From Paramecium primaurelia (Eukaryota > Ciliophora > Oligohymenophorea > Peniculida > Parameciidae), in contig CAJJDM010000003.1 of assembly GCA_905182975.1 (NCBI GenBank), forward strand, positions 545,222 to 609,221: a DNA stretch of 64,000 nucleotides, in the 5' to 3' direction. Made by a program: the position numbers and the translations under genes. Below, piece by piece: positions 12,004 through 23,982 of this stretch. Under the pieces are notes generated by a model, which searched no databases, had not been told where the DNA came from, and was given only the letters and a program-made list of their open reading frames with translations. Within the stretch, counting starts at the first letter, position 1. Each line of letters begins with the position of its first letter.

Positions 12004-13214
12004 ATCTCAAATAATGAAAATAAATAATTATCGATAAATAGAAATATTATCATATTTTCATATAATGTGATTTCAACTTTCAATCATAGAATCTCTGACT
12101 GGAAATCTACTTTCACAGATGCTTTCCATATCAAGTGCAGGTCGTTTTTCTCTAGATTCAAGACCTCTAAAGTTCTATACAAAAAGTTAATCAAAAGTGC
12201 ATTTGATTTCATCATCTAAGAAGTCTAATATCTATTTATCTGTTTTTGACAAGTATTATTTTAATTTTAAATTTTAATAGCTTTTAAAAGCATCATTTAT
12301 TTTAGTTATTTCAGATTTTTCATCATCCAATATTAATTTATATGATATCTTTTTTTCTAAATTTTGTATATTTTCTTAAAATTCCTATTCAAAAACTCCA
12401 AATGGAATTAACGGTTTTGGAATATAATTAAATAGATTAATTTAGTCATTTGATAAAAGTAAATATTTCAATTTATCTAACTCTTATAACTTCTAAATAA
12501 TGAATGATACATCTAATTTTGACATAACTTTATCAATAGCATAATGTATTTATTTATTTTTTTATTTATTACAACAAATTGCAAGTTGAAAAATAACTTA
12601 TTTAGACATTTTTTAATGTAATTGCTAATAGTTTAAAAACTTTTAAATATCTATGCTGTTTTCAAGACGATTTGATTAAATAATTTATTTTAGTTTTTCT
12701 TTTTACACTCTTCCTGATGTATTAGGCAACTCCTCTTCAACAATTTCTTAACATAAATCCTAAGGTATAAAAAAGCTTTTTTGTTTCTAATTTTTATGAA
12801 TATTATTTTTTCCTTTAGTATTTTACTCAAATCTAAAATATTCATTTGCCATTTCAATCTCAGTTAAAAATGAAGTAAAAGGATTTAAAAATATTTAAGA
12901 AATTAAACTTAATACTTGAAATAGTCCTCCAATATTACTAAATGCATTTTACAATTTTTAATAACTTCTAGTGTACTAAGTCATTCTTTAATCTAGAATT
13001 ATTCCATATTTAAAAATATATTGATTATTATAAACTTCTTATGTTTCCTTAACTGTCATTTATTAAAATGAGAATTCTTTTTATATATATGTACTAAGTA
13101 ATCCGACATCTGATAAAACTTCAATTAATTTTAGTTAAGATAAAATAGTTTTAGTTATGCTGACAGAATAAAAATAATATTAAGCTGAAATAATTTTTTC
13201 AAAAGAATTCTTCT
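12004..13214. repeat. second copy of the 1,211-bp direct repeat
   Basis: Equivalent to 10792-12002. This copy is continuous with the 5' part of the minus-strand membrane-protein gene, so the gene is complete here. Confidence 0.9.
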
Positions 13215-13992
13215 ACTCTTACATCTTTGTAAGGCTGTCAGATGTATGAATGACTAAATAATTACCTGATAATTGTGAATTTATTTATTAGTCTGACGAA
13301 CAATTCTGATATTCAGTATTATTTTTGCATCTTGATATAAATATATCAATGTATTAAAATACATCTGATTAAGGAGTACCTTGAAGTTTTATTGGTCTTT
13401 CATTCCAAATACTACTTTTTGCACAATATAAACCAGATTTATTAAAAGATTTAAAATATTTTTGCTAGAACTCATTCGGAAAATGTTTATCTGTACATTC
13501 TTCGACTGGATAATAGTAACAACTACATATATATTTTTATGTAAATACTCTAATTTAGATATTTTTTATCCATTTGTTTCATTTATATATCTTTATCTTT
13601 TACAGTTCATTAACGAGATATTAAAATATTGGTTTTACCCTTGAATTGTTTAAAGTTTGCCATCCATTAAGGCTAATGCAACAGTATAATTATGTGGATA
13701 TAAAATGTATTCCTTTCTAAAACATTAAATATACATCAGTATTGAATAATTAAAATTCTGAGGTGATAACATTAGGATGATTCCTATCAAAGATATCCTG
13801 AATTTAAGAAATAAGTTGAATAATACAAACTGTGATTATACAATAAGTCATAAATGCTCCTAAAGTTGTAGAAAATTTTTTTTATTTTTATATCCTTAGT
13901 TGTGGTTATTAAGCAAAATAATCAGATGAGCTTATTAATATTTTGCCAAATGAGTTTACTTTTGTAAGAAATTTTAATCTCAACGACTTCAT
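12073..13992 (-). CDS. conserved ciliate membrane protein of unknown function
   Basis: Reading from ATG 13990-13992, one hydrophobic segment (GAFMTYCIITVCIIQL) near residue 45 is followed by a long soluble region, a second hydrophobic region around GGLFQVLSLISQ, then a long coiled-coil, Gln/Lys-rich tail ending SMIES. Introns of 22 and 26 nt near the 5' end restore the frame; the 26-nt one (near 13520-13545) joins KLD to CYYYPVEEC. This layout (one early membrane helix, an extracellular middle, a late helix) is common in large ciliate families annotated only as transmembrane proteins. No enzyme motif is visible. Confidence 0.75.
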
Positions 13993-14529
13993 TTGGTTTA
14001 ATATATTTATATATCACATAATCATTAGATTTTATGTATATTGCATAATAATATATAAATCTTTCTTAATAGTTGGTACTATAAATTATATTTAATATTC
14101 ATTTACAACACATCTTCAATAATGATAATCAAATATCAAAATCAGAAAAAATTAAAAGGAATAAACTCTACTTATATAATAGATGAAAACTTGAAATCTC
14201 AAGAAGAGAACATTAATTACAACTGAAATTCAACATTTTAGCCAGTAATTTAATAAATCATCTAAGAATTTGATATATCTACGATATCTTATTTTGAATT
14301 AGTTTAAAAATTCTCCATAAATATTTTTTACAATAAATTTCCTTGATTTACAATATTAATTTATTATATATCAATAAATATTTAAAAAAGAAATTCTCTT
14401 AGTAATTTTTAAAGTTATTTTTATAGAATATTTAAAACTTAATTCAAATATAATTGATGATAAGGTAGTAGATTATTGAAAATTGAGTCGTTAATTTTGT
14501 ATAATTTTTAATAATATATTTATTTAATA
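13993..14529 (+). other. intergenic with a possible small relic ORF (14122-14346)
   Basis: Mostly AT-rich spacer. On the plus strand an ATG at 14122 opens a frame of 34 codons to TGA 14224-14226; the same frame then continues for 39 more sense codons to a second TGA at 14344-14346. This could be a small decayed gene or chance. Confidence 0.3.
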
Positions 14530-16052
14530 ATGATTGGAAATAAAACATCATCTAACTTAAATAGTGTTAATTTCGTTGATTTTATAAATCCAAAATTATT
14601 ACATCCTCAATCAAGAAAAATATAGCTTATACAACATAATAAATCAATTAAGTTATTAAAGAATTATCAAAAAATTTCATAGATCTTCACAGAATTTCAA
14701 TCTCCAATTATTGTGAATAGAATAATAATCAAAAATGAATCTTTAAATTCAATACAAAACTCATAATAATCTCTGGATAAGGAAAGATAGACTTCTAAAA
14801 TTGAGAATGAAACCACTAAAAAACCTAGATTAAATAGTCTTTAAAATAGCTTACCATAGATATCTTTTACAATTATGAATACTCAATTTAAAATAAATGA
14901 TCTGAATAGAAATAGTAACATTATTTTATAAACACATAAAAGTGATACAAAAAGATCAATCATTCCTCACAAATTGAAACCTAGTAGTAATATGCCAATA
15001 AAAAGTTATACTTGTAACTCTATTATTACAGGAAGCAGTAAAGATTCAAATTCTCATGTTGGAAATACTTAATAATGTAATACGGCTAAAAAAATAATCT
15101 ATTCTTATTATGGTAAACCTAGAAAAAGAAAGTTAAATGTAACAGCAAAAAGTTTTGTTGTTTATAATTGCATCGAACATAAAACTATTTTGAAAAGAAA
15201 AAGTAATAAGAAAGTTGAAGTTGCTAGTTTAACAAAAATCATGACTTTTTATGTAACCTTGTTAACAATTGAATTATTAAATCTTAATGTGAAATAGATA
15301 AAAGTAAAAGTGACAAAAAAAGCATCTTAGATGATTGGCACAACTGCAGAATTATAATATAATGATATATTATCTATTGAAGATCTGCTTTATGGATTAA
15401 TGTTGCCTTCAGGAAATGATGCTGCAGTTCTTATTGCCTAAGCTATTGGAACTATAATGTAAAAATAATATATCTATTGACTTGATTAGATTGTTTCATT
15501 AATAAAATAAGATTCTGGATCTCAAATTACTTGATATAGAACAATTAAGTACAGATGGATATTATTATAATAATGAATTTAGATTCTAATATTGTCCTAT
15601 TGAAATTTTCATGAAATAAATGAATTAATACTCTCTTAAAATAGGATAAAAGAACACTTAATTTGCATGTGTACATGGAATGGCAAATGAAGATAATGTA
15701 AATAAAGAATTTAAATTAGTATTCTTGTTGTAATGATATCATAACTCTATCTATTGAATGTTTAAAATACGAATTATTCAAGACAGTTATTTCATGTAAA
15801 GAATATTAAGTTAAGACACTTTAAAAATAATATGAATGGAAAAACACTAATAAATTATTAGATAAAGGTTTCTTTGGTATTAAAACTGGAATTACTGATT
15901 CGGCTGGTCCTTGTTTAGCAAGTGTATATAACTCTAATGAAATGGATTACTATATTATTATAGTGTTAAATTGTAAGAATTTAAACATGAGATTTGATGA
16001 TACAATTATTTTATTATAACATGCAAAATAAAAAAATGATGACTTAAATTGA
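14530..16052 (+). CDS. D-alanyl-D-alanine carboxypeptidase-like protein (S11/PBP fold)
   Basis: A polar N-terminal region of about 200 residues leads to a serine-peptidase domain with all three active-site motifs of the penicillin-recognising family, in order: SLTK (SxxK), SGN (SxN) and KTG. Two introns, 31 nt (15459-15489) and 22 nt (15698-15719), remove TGA codons and restore the frame. In bacteria S11 enzymes trim peptidoglycan stem peptides; a ciliate makes none, so the substrate here is unknown and could be another D-amino-acid or amide bond, or ingested cell walls. I see no signal peptide. Bacterial origin by transfer is possible. Confidence 0.88.
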
Positions 16053-16139
16053 ATATTGATTTAGTAATTACTTATATAGATAATTGAATTATATTTATTT
16101 AATAATAATTATAATAAGATATCAATTATTAATTATAAA

Positions 16140-17188
16140 TCACTCAAAATCAGCCTTTTGGTATCCTTTAGTTATTTATTATACACCCACTCCTACATTA
16201 GCCATTTCCATTTGTAATTTATCTAAGCAATGATCACTTTTCACTTCCTAAGTCAAATATTAAATGAATAATATATACTGGATTATTTACAAAATTATCT
16301 AATCTAGCAAAATTAGTTAATTCTTCATCAACATACATCTCACTTAATACATATTTTTTTTCTTGAATTGTAAATTCTGTCTTTTTTAAAAAATTGTCTT
16401 AAATCCAAAACTATATATAATTTTGTATTAAAATACTTGTAAACCATTCATAAAAACAGGGATAATACACATCACAATAATTAATTTAAAAGTTGCCAAA
16501 TCTGAAAATGGAGATAATATGAATTAAGAAATGCTTTCTAAAATGAAACCAATAACTAATTGTAATAAAAATAGGAAAAATTTAGACTAATAATAAATAA
16601 ATGAATATTTACAATAGACACAACTAATATCCACAAAATTAATTGAATAAACCATGCTTTTAAATCAATTTTTATTATAGGTTTAATGAGATTAGTACCA
16701 GCTGGTACTTTATCTTTATTATTCATTTCATTTTTTTTAACTTGGTCATCTGGCATAATTATTAAAAAATAGTTTCCTGAACGATAATTCTAAATGATTG
16801 TTATCTTACTGCCATTTAAAAATGCTCTAATGCAAGTTCAACTAATTTTAGGATTACATAACTAAATAATACTCCTATTGTTGTATCCAATAATAATGTG
16901 GCCAAATACCTTTTTAATTATAAAATCTTATATACCAAACACATTCATCAGAATCACCTGACAAATGTATAGCCAATGCAACATTTAAAAAATGAGCAAA
17001 GACTTATGAACATCCTTATTTTGATGTATCTAATCCCCACACTTTCCATTACCTCTTAGGTTTTTCTACAATTCTTTTATCTAACCTTTAAGATTTTAAT
17101 TACAAATCAAAATAAAGAATGAAAACACACCTAATAGAATTTATATAGAAAATCCAAGTGGTCCCAAAATGTCACAATCATCAGACAT
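16140..17188 (-). CDS. STIMATE/TMEM110-like multi-pass ER membrane protein
   Basis: Begins MSDDCDILGPLG, then a helix, KR-I-x-EKPKR followed by W, D-T-S-K-Q and F-x-H-F-L-N-V, then D-T-T-I-G-V. This ordered set is the core of the STIMATE family, ER proteins that in animals promote STIM1-Orai contacts and Ca2+ entry. Several very short introns (20-31 nt) are required, for example one within the EKPKR region and one before W-Y-L. The acidic C-terminus is variable. A role in ER-plasma membrane Ca2+ signalling is inferred from the family; Paramecium cortical Ca2+ stores make this plausible. Confidence 0.82.
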
Positions 17189-17230
17189 TTTTTATAATTT
17201 ATATAATTAAATAAAGTTGTTAAAAATAAT

Positions 17231-18376
17231 ATGAATCAAATTAAATGTGAAAAATGTTAAATTGTTCCTGAGAAATTTGTATACTTAGATTGTGAACATT
17301 CATTTTGCCTTTCATGTTTAGCTAAATTATTTAAATAAGTATAAAAGCATTATAATTAATCGATAGCATGAAAATTAAATTTAATGTATAACATGTTTTG
17401 ACATAACTATATTAGATGATGAAACTATAAATGCATTAATAGAAATGAAATTATAACAATTATAACCTCCAGTCATAATTCCATATACTACATCAAAAAA
17501 ATAAAATAATCAAAAAGACTTAATTTAAATTAAAGGTCATCCATTTATTGAAAAACTTAATGTTTCTATTGAAAAATGTTTAGATAATATTCGAATAATT
17601 TAGTTTGATAAATAAAAAATAAGAGAAATATCCAACAAAATTAAATCAGATCTTGAATCAGAATTTAAATCTTTGCATATATATCTGGATAATAAACTTG
17701 AAGCATTTATGAATGAAATTTCAAAATTTGAAACTTTTAATTCAACAAATTTATAATAATAAGAAGAGGGATTCTAAATTGATATTAAAGAAATGTAAAT
17801 AATGAAAGATGAGATTAAAAGCTTATTATAATAATAAACTGGAATTTAAAATGATATTGAATAATTTAAAATTATTCTAAACCAGATTGATGAAATTACA
17901 ATCAAAACAAATTAATAATATTAGAGTCATATCAAACAATTTTAAGATGAAATATATAAAATACCACTTAAATGGACTGATTTTTCAAGTTCTTATAAAG
18001 CATTTTTCAATAGCTTCGATTCAACAAAACCCTTATAAGTTTCATAATAATAATAATCATAATTTATAACTGCAAATCGATTGGAAAAAATTCAATAATC
18101 ATTGGTTAAGTAAATTTAATATTAAATTTTAGTTAAATCTCTCATACAAATGTCAAACCTATTAAAACATCTCATTAGTCTCATTTATCTTTATGTTCTC
18201 CTCCAAGAAATAGTTTTCTTTAAGATGAACATTAAATACCAAGAAAATCAAGTCGAATTGAATTAATAAGTAAATTATAAAGTCCAGGGGAAATCAGAGT
18301 TAATTCAATGAATAGAAGAAACACAAGAACTATGGTTCCAAATCTTAATTTGGCAGGAATTTCGTTTATTAAATGA
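17231..18376 (+). CDS. RING-like zinc finger / coiled-coil protein
   Basis: The N-terminus has CxxC (CEKC), then C-E-H-S-F-C-x-x-C, and after a 28-nt intron (17339-17366) a final CxxC (CITC), together a short RING-type finger. A long coiled coil follows, with Gln runs, then a Ser/Pro-rich tail. A second intron of 23 nt lies at 18110-18132. The RING plus coiled coil order resembles TRIM-type E3 ligases without a recognisable B-box. Ubiquitin ligase activity is inferred from the finger alone. Confidence 0.72.
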
Positions 18377-18498
18377 CATTTAAATATATATTTATTATTT
18401 TTTAAAGGTTAATTATTAATCATTAATATATAAAACAGCTAAATAACAAAAATATAATAATTAATTGATAAAAAAAACAATGTAAAATATATCCTATT

Positions 18499-18800
18499 AT
18501 GTTGGTTAATACTCTTATAGTGAAATGGGCTCAAAGAAAAGACAATGATTTCTTAACTGTAGAAGTTAGAGATTTAAAAGATGAAAAATTTAATCTGACA
18601 TCAAATTCAGTTAAATTTTGAGATAGTTTAACTTATACATGGATTAAACATCATATTTATTCTTCTCAGAAAGTTATATCAACTTGAAATTGTAAAATTT
18701 TAATTAATTAAAATCATAAATTATAATATTTGGATATATAGAATATTAAATAATTGATATAATGATTGAACTAAATATATTGATGAAAACGAATTTATAT
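18499..18800 (+). pseudogene. p23/Sba1 co-chaperone pseudogene (CS domain)
   Basis: The first 34 codons after ATG 18499 read like the Hsp90 co-chaperone p23 (V-K-W-A-Q-R-K-D, then V-R-D-L-K-D-E-K and S-V-K-F), then hit TGA where p23 usually has glycine. Downstream shifted fragments still resemble the family, ending in D-TGA-T-K-Y-I-D-E-N-E, where TGA replaces the tryptophan of the conserved D-W-T-K-Y. At least two nonsense changes and frameshifts make it non-functional. It sits in the short space before the 3' end of the AVL9-like gene. An intact paralog is expected elsewhere. Confidence 0.75.
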
Positions 18801-18878
18801 TAAATTTAAAAACTCTTGAGAATTTAAATTAAAATTACTATATTTAATACAAAAATTATATTTTTAATGAACTATAAA

Positions 18879-21722
18879 TCATATTGATTTATTGGAACTA
18901 TCATCAATTTATTATTAAAATTGTTCATTTTGATTTGTTGTTTTATTAATTTCTATATCTTATTAATTTTAACAATCTGTTTGAATATTGTTTTCATAAC
19001 TTTAATTTTATTAATGTTGAAAAACTTATACGTTTTTTTCTTCAACCTCTTCTTAGATAATGAAGTTTCCATCCTTGAAATTTCCATCTTAAATTTTACC
19101 ATCTATAAATTATAGATAACCCTTTCCATGAGGTTAATAATTTTTAATCTATCCTATTTAATAAATCACTTATTTTACCTTTATAAATGCTATCATCTGG
19201 AAATTTTATTATAATATCTTGATTTAAAACAAACTCATCTTTCGAAAATTATCCCTAATATTTACAATTATTATCTTGTAATGTAATCACTCCAAAACCA
19301 TCCTTTAAATCATCCACCCATTCACCTTCATATGTATACTATTTGGCTAAAAGAATTAAATTAAACATATGCTTACTTTAATAGATACCCATACCATGTC
19401 TCTTTCCTGCCTTGTATATCCCTTTATAGATATCACCATTAGCCCATACATATTGACCTTCTCCTTAAAATAAACCTTCAGAAAATTAGCCAACATAGAC
19501 ATCTTTATTAGGCAATATCAATTTTCCAGTTCCACTATAACATCCATTTTTAAACCATCCTTCATAAATTAAATTTTCCTTTTATAAATTACCATATCCA
19601 TTAAATTAATTATTTCTATAATCAATAGATATATTTACTCAAAATGTCCATTATATTAAAATTCATTAACAACAATTAATATACCATCTCCATGAAATTT
19701 ATTATGTTTGAATTGACCCTTATATTAAAATTTCTTATCCATTAACTTTTCATATCTTCCTTAACCATGTCGAAGGAAGTTTTGGATTTATCCTAAATAT
19801 ACTCTTTTTTAAAACAATTCAATCATTCCACCATATTACATATTTCCAATATAAATATCTGCATTTTCAAATACTTTATAAAATGGAAATGTTGAATTTT
19901 TATCAAAACATTCAGAATTAGTGATAATAGAATAATCAAATGATTTTAACCATTTAAGTCCATTCTCTGTTTTTGTAATCCAATATATGATACCTTTTCT
20001 GTTATGTTTTCTTATCACTCTCATCAAATCATATAGTAAATTACGATATTCCTTAATTTTTAATTCATTAACTAAATCTTCTTTATGCTTCTTTATTTCT
20101 AATTTTTACGGGTCTTAAGATGCATCATCCTCATCATCAGAGCTCTTTTTATTATAGATTCTAATATTACATCTTATGGACTTATTTCTTATTTAATTAT
20201 CATACTCTTTCTGGTTCTTATTGCAGTCAATTTATTAATTCTTTCATCAAATGTTTATAAATTGATAAAAAAATAGCTAATTTCTGATAACAATTTTATG
20301 TAATGATCATGAATTATTTTTCTAATCCAATCTTCACTTCCTTAAAATGTTATCTTTTGATTTTGAATTGGAATTAATCTCTTTAATTAATCTTATTAAT
20401 TTAAATCCAGTTATTTTAAACAATCTGTATTTATTGCACTATACAGTTATTTTTCAATTAATTTAAGACTTAATTAAATAAATATAATTACTTTAATAAT
20501 TTCTTATGTTATTCTTTTAATATATTCAATTCTCCAATATCAACATCTATTATAATATCTGGATTTAATTGATTAAGACCCTTTATAAATTTGTTAGTAG
20601 TTCCAATCAAATAACCTTTAAGATTGTTACTTTATAGCGTATTGATGTCTGTTACACTAAAATGCATAAATAATCTATAGGTCTCAGTAAATATTTTAAA
20701 GGGTAAACCAAAATTACTCAAGTAGCTTGCCTTTTTAAATTAATAAATATTATGATTACCTATATTAATGATTTCTTAGATTATAAATTAAAATTCAATA
20801 AACCAGGAATCAGAGATAATAAACTTATTATAAATCTTGAACATACACTAGAAGACTAAGAGTATATAATTATTTTCATCTAATATTAAACTGCCTTAAG
20901 AATTTTAAGTATTTTATCTTTGAAAATCCAAAATAATCCAATCAAATTAGTATCAGTATATAAAGCTGAGATTTCAACATTCTTTAAATCAAAGGTTTAT
21001 TAAATGCTGTCAAATGCATAATTTAAGATTGACATATCTTTAAAATCTTATAATTGAAAATATGCTTATATTGTAGGCTCCAACCTGCTCTTGATATATC
21101 CAAAGAGTGGTACGAAGGATAATAAACAAATAGCCTTTTAGATATGTCCTCTAGTTAATTCTGGGTTTTATTTTTTCAACTCTTCTGTCACTTTAATCTA
21201 TTTAAAGCATGTTACACCAAACAATTATTTCATCTTACCATTTATTTATGCGTCAAAATTAAAATATAAATAGTCTTCATTAGCATTATGAACCGCATCT
21301 GGTAATGCACATGTCGTCACTGTATTGATAATATTTTCTAAATCATTTGTCAATTATGATAATTCTGGATAACAGTATTCTATTTCTGACCCTCTTTTAT
21401 GATGAAATCCAACTGCAAATATTGCTAATACTGCAGTTTATTCCTCTTAGAGAGCATATAATTCCATTAATTTCTATTGCAATTCAACATCAAAGATTTA
21501 TTCAGGACTTTTAAAGATTTCTGAAATTTATTTACTAAATCCTTATGAATCTCTATTTAGATTTACTTAAATTAAATTATTGGATGTCATAATCTCCCAA
21601 TAATTATAACATTTTTCTGAATTCAAATATTTTCTCATATACCTTTCTTTTCTAGTTAGTCTATGTTTATTTTAATCATCTGAAAGGTTTTAATTCAATT
21701 TTTTCTGCAGCCACTTTTTCAT
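18879..21722 (-). CDS. AVL9/DENN-domain protein with C-terminal MORN repeats
   Basis: The N-terminal half matches the AVL9 group: G-F-H-H-K-R-G-S-E-I-E-Y-C-Y-P, G-V-T-C-F-K-Q-I, S-L-I-P-G-L-L, F-G-L-P, I-G-T-T-N and G-S-E-D-W-I. DENN proteins act as Rab exchange factors or regulators; AVL9 works in late secretory transport. After an acidic linker about eight MORN repeats follow (Y-x-G and G-x-G patterns, 18,950-19,850), which usually bind membranes or lipids. Introns of 23, 25, 26 and 29 nt are needed, and the last (near 19,170) restores a MORN repeat. The start ATG is at 21720-21722. Confidence 0.85.
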
Positions 21723-22350
21723 TAAATTAATTAAGAAATATTAATAGTTTATTAATTTTATGAATATTAACAAAAGACTTAAAAGAATTATTGATTCATT
21801 GGATACTATATCATTTCTTCATTTTTATGTTCAATTTGATAGAAATAAAACAATAAAAATAATATGATTTAGAATATTATGAAAATTATAGCATTTATTA
21901 ATTTTTGAAATAAAATGGTATCTAATTAATTTGAAAAATTAACTGATTATATTTTATTAGAATTATTCAATTATTTAAATATTAAGATTTTAATAATTAA
22001 ACATCAAGTTGATATCAATAAATACAAAGATCAATATGAGTATATATAAATTATCTATTAAATTTTACAAGTTGTCCTTCAGAAAGTGATATCATTTGTA
22101 TAAAGTATATTAATGATCTTCTTATTCATTTGAGTAAGATATTCTCTTGCTTTAAAATACCCTAACCAATTTTATATAGATTTAAATTTATTAACATTTA
22201 TGACAAGCAAATATTTTTTATGGAAATTAGTTTAATAAGAAAAAAAAATTTTGATAATTTTTATTATATCATTAATTTAGTTATGTCTTTTTAAAATATA
22301 TATTTTTTTTATATAATTGTTAAGATATTCACTAGGAAAATATTTATATT
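21723..22350 (+). other. intergenic with possible F-box-like relic
   Basis: On the plus strand an ATG at 21915 opens a 72-codon frame to TGA 22131-22133. Its start (L-T-D-Y-I-L-L-E-L-F-N-Y-L-N-I) resembles an F-box helix pair, and the same frame stays open beyond the TGA. It may be a small F-box gene with an unseen intron or a remnant. The rest is AT-rich spacer. Confidence 0.35.
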
Positions 22351-23631
22351 TCATAATTCGCATGTAAACTTTTAGACTTTATGAATAAATTTATTTGTTG
22401 ACTCTTTTCGTGCTTTTTAACTCAAAATTTCATTTTTATCAGTAACTTAGTTCAATAGAAAACCAATAAGTTTTCTTTTGAATTAAGTTTCACTTTAAAA
22501 TTTTTAAAATTCTTAATGTTAAATGGTTTATTATTCTTAATTTAAAAATTGTTCTGATACAGTTCTCACTGATCTTTGTATTTCTTAATTCATTTTTCTT
22601 ATTTTTCTTTTAAATTATTTTTTTTCTTTTTTTTATTTATCTTCTAATTCAACACAAGATCCAATAATATCTTGCATTTATTGTTAAGTATCTGGATCTA
22701 CTCCTCTTCCATCCCATTTTTATTTTGTTGTCAAGAATGTCTAAGATTGTGTATATGAACCTAAGGCAGTTTAGGGTCTGGATTCAAATTAGCTTATTAC
22801 AGGAGATTATCTATGAGACAAAGGTTTAGAATTAATTCCATATTTAAATCTACTTTTAATTTTATTTTATATTTATTAAGTTGGTGGGGTTCTGAAAAAT
22901 TTACTTAGATCTTCTTTTTATTTTTTATTTTAAACTTCATCCTCAAAGATTTAGGCAAATAGTTTATCTTAGATTTCTTTTTATTTTTTAAATGTAATCA
23001 TTTTTAATTTATTCTTTTTACTATATTCTGGTTCAAATTGATCATATCTAGATTCCTTATAAATTTTGACCAAATTATTTGTTTCATCCTTACTTATTAT
23101 TTAATCTAATTCTTCTTAATTTATTCTCTTTTCTATTAATTCATTTAGTTTGTCTTAATGTTGAGTCAATGTAACTTTTTCAACATCCACATTTAATAGT
23201 TTACCAATATCTACTTCAGGATGTTATTTACATAGTTCTGTTAAATAATAATTAATTTATTCATCATCATTTAATTCAATATGATTAAGTTCAACAAGAT
23301 TACATTTTTTTTAAGCTTGCAATTTTTATAGGTTAGCTTTAAGATTAGCCATTTTGTATTCTTTATATAAAGAACTAGTTGAATTTTATTTCATCAATTC
23401 ATCATTAATAAGAGATGCAACCTTTTATTCTGGTTTTGGTTAAACTTTATGTTATTTTTTATTATTAGAAAGTTTTGGTTTTGATTAGCAATCTTATAAT
23501 GAAATTTCTCTCTTTTTAATTTTAATCACTTTATTTGGTATATCAATATTTGTTTAAATGTTTAAATTAACTAAACTTTAAGCATTGACAGAATTTGTGC
23601 CATTTGACACTAATTTATAATTGTTATACAT
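22351..23631 (-). CDS. coiled-coil protein of unknown function
   Basis: A single open frame of about 426 codons from ATG 23629-23631 to TGA 22351-22353. It is rich in Lys, Glu and Gln, with long stretches of helix-forming sequence (residues 90-230 and 320-400) and a central patch with Ser/Thr-Gln. A segment near 22,720 reads W-D-G-R-G-V-D-P-D-T. No catalytic or membrane motif was seen. Its start lies six bases past the stop of the next gene upstream on the same strand. Confidence 0.72.
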
Positions 23632-23637
23632 CTCATA

Positions 23638-23960
23638 TCAGCAAGTTTTTTATTTATATAAAGAGTCAAGTTCTATCTCTAAAAATCTTAGTAATAACCC
23701 AATTATTGTCGAATTGGATGATCTTGTATAGTTTTCTTTACAAGAAATCCTGTAAAAGAAGACATTAAATTTAATTATAACGAGTTATGTAAAAATATAA
23801 TTATTCACTCTTCTTTATTTAATTTATCATATATTCTTTTATTTTTCCATTTAGAAATCAGATCATAATTATTTAAGAACTAGAATTGGTTATCCTTATA
23901 ATTAAAAAATTTATTACCTAATTATCTTATTCCAATATATGTTCTTATTAATGCATCCAT
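23638..23960 (-). CDS. small hypothetical protein
   Basis: Starts MDALIRTYIG. The frame reaches TGA after K-E-E unless a 59-nt intron (GTGAAT...TACAG) is spliced; then it continues through a helix with I-I-G-L-L-L-R-F-L-E-I-E-L and ends at 23638-23640. Such an intron is long for this genome, so the model is tentative. The upstream Myb gene's frame also runs into this start in phase through an alternative splice, so the two could be joined. No family is recognised. Confidence 0.45.
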
Positions 23961-23982
23961 AATGAAGGAGATTGCAAAGGAC

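Noticed and set aside
18921..19115. Plus-strand hydrophobic ORF
   Set aside because: It lies antisense to the MORN-repeat exons of the AVL9-like gene; Phe/Leu/Ile-rich composition follows from AT richness.
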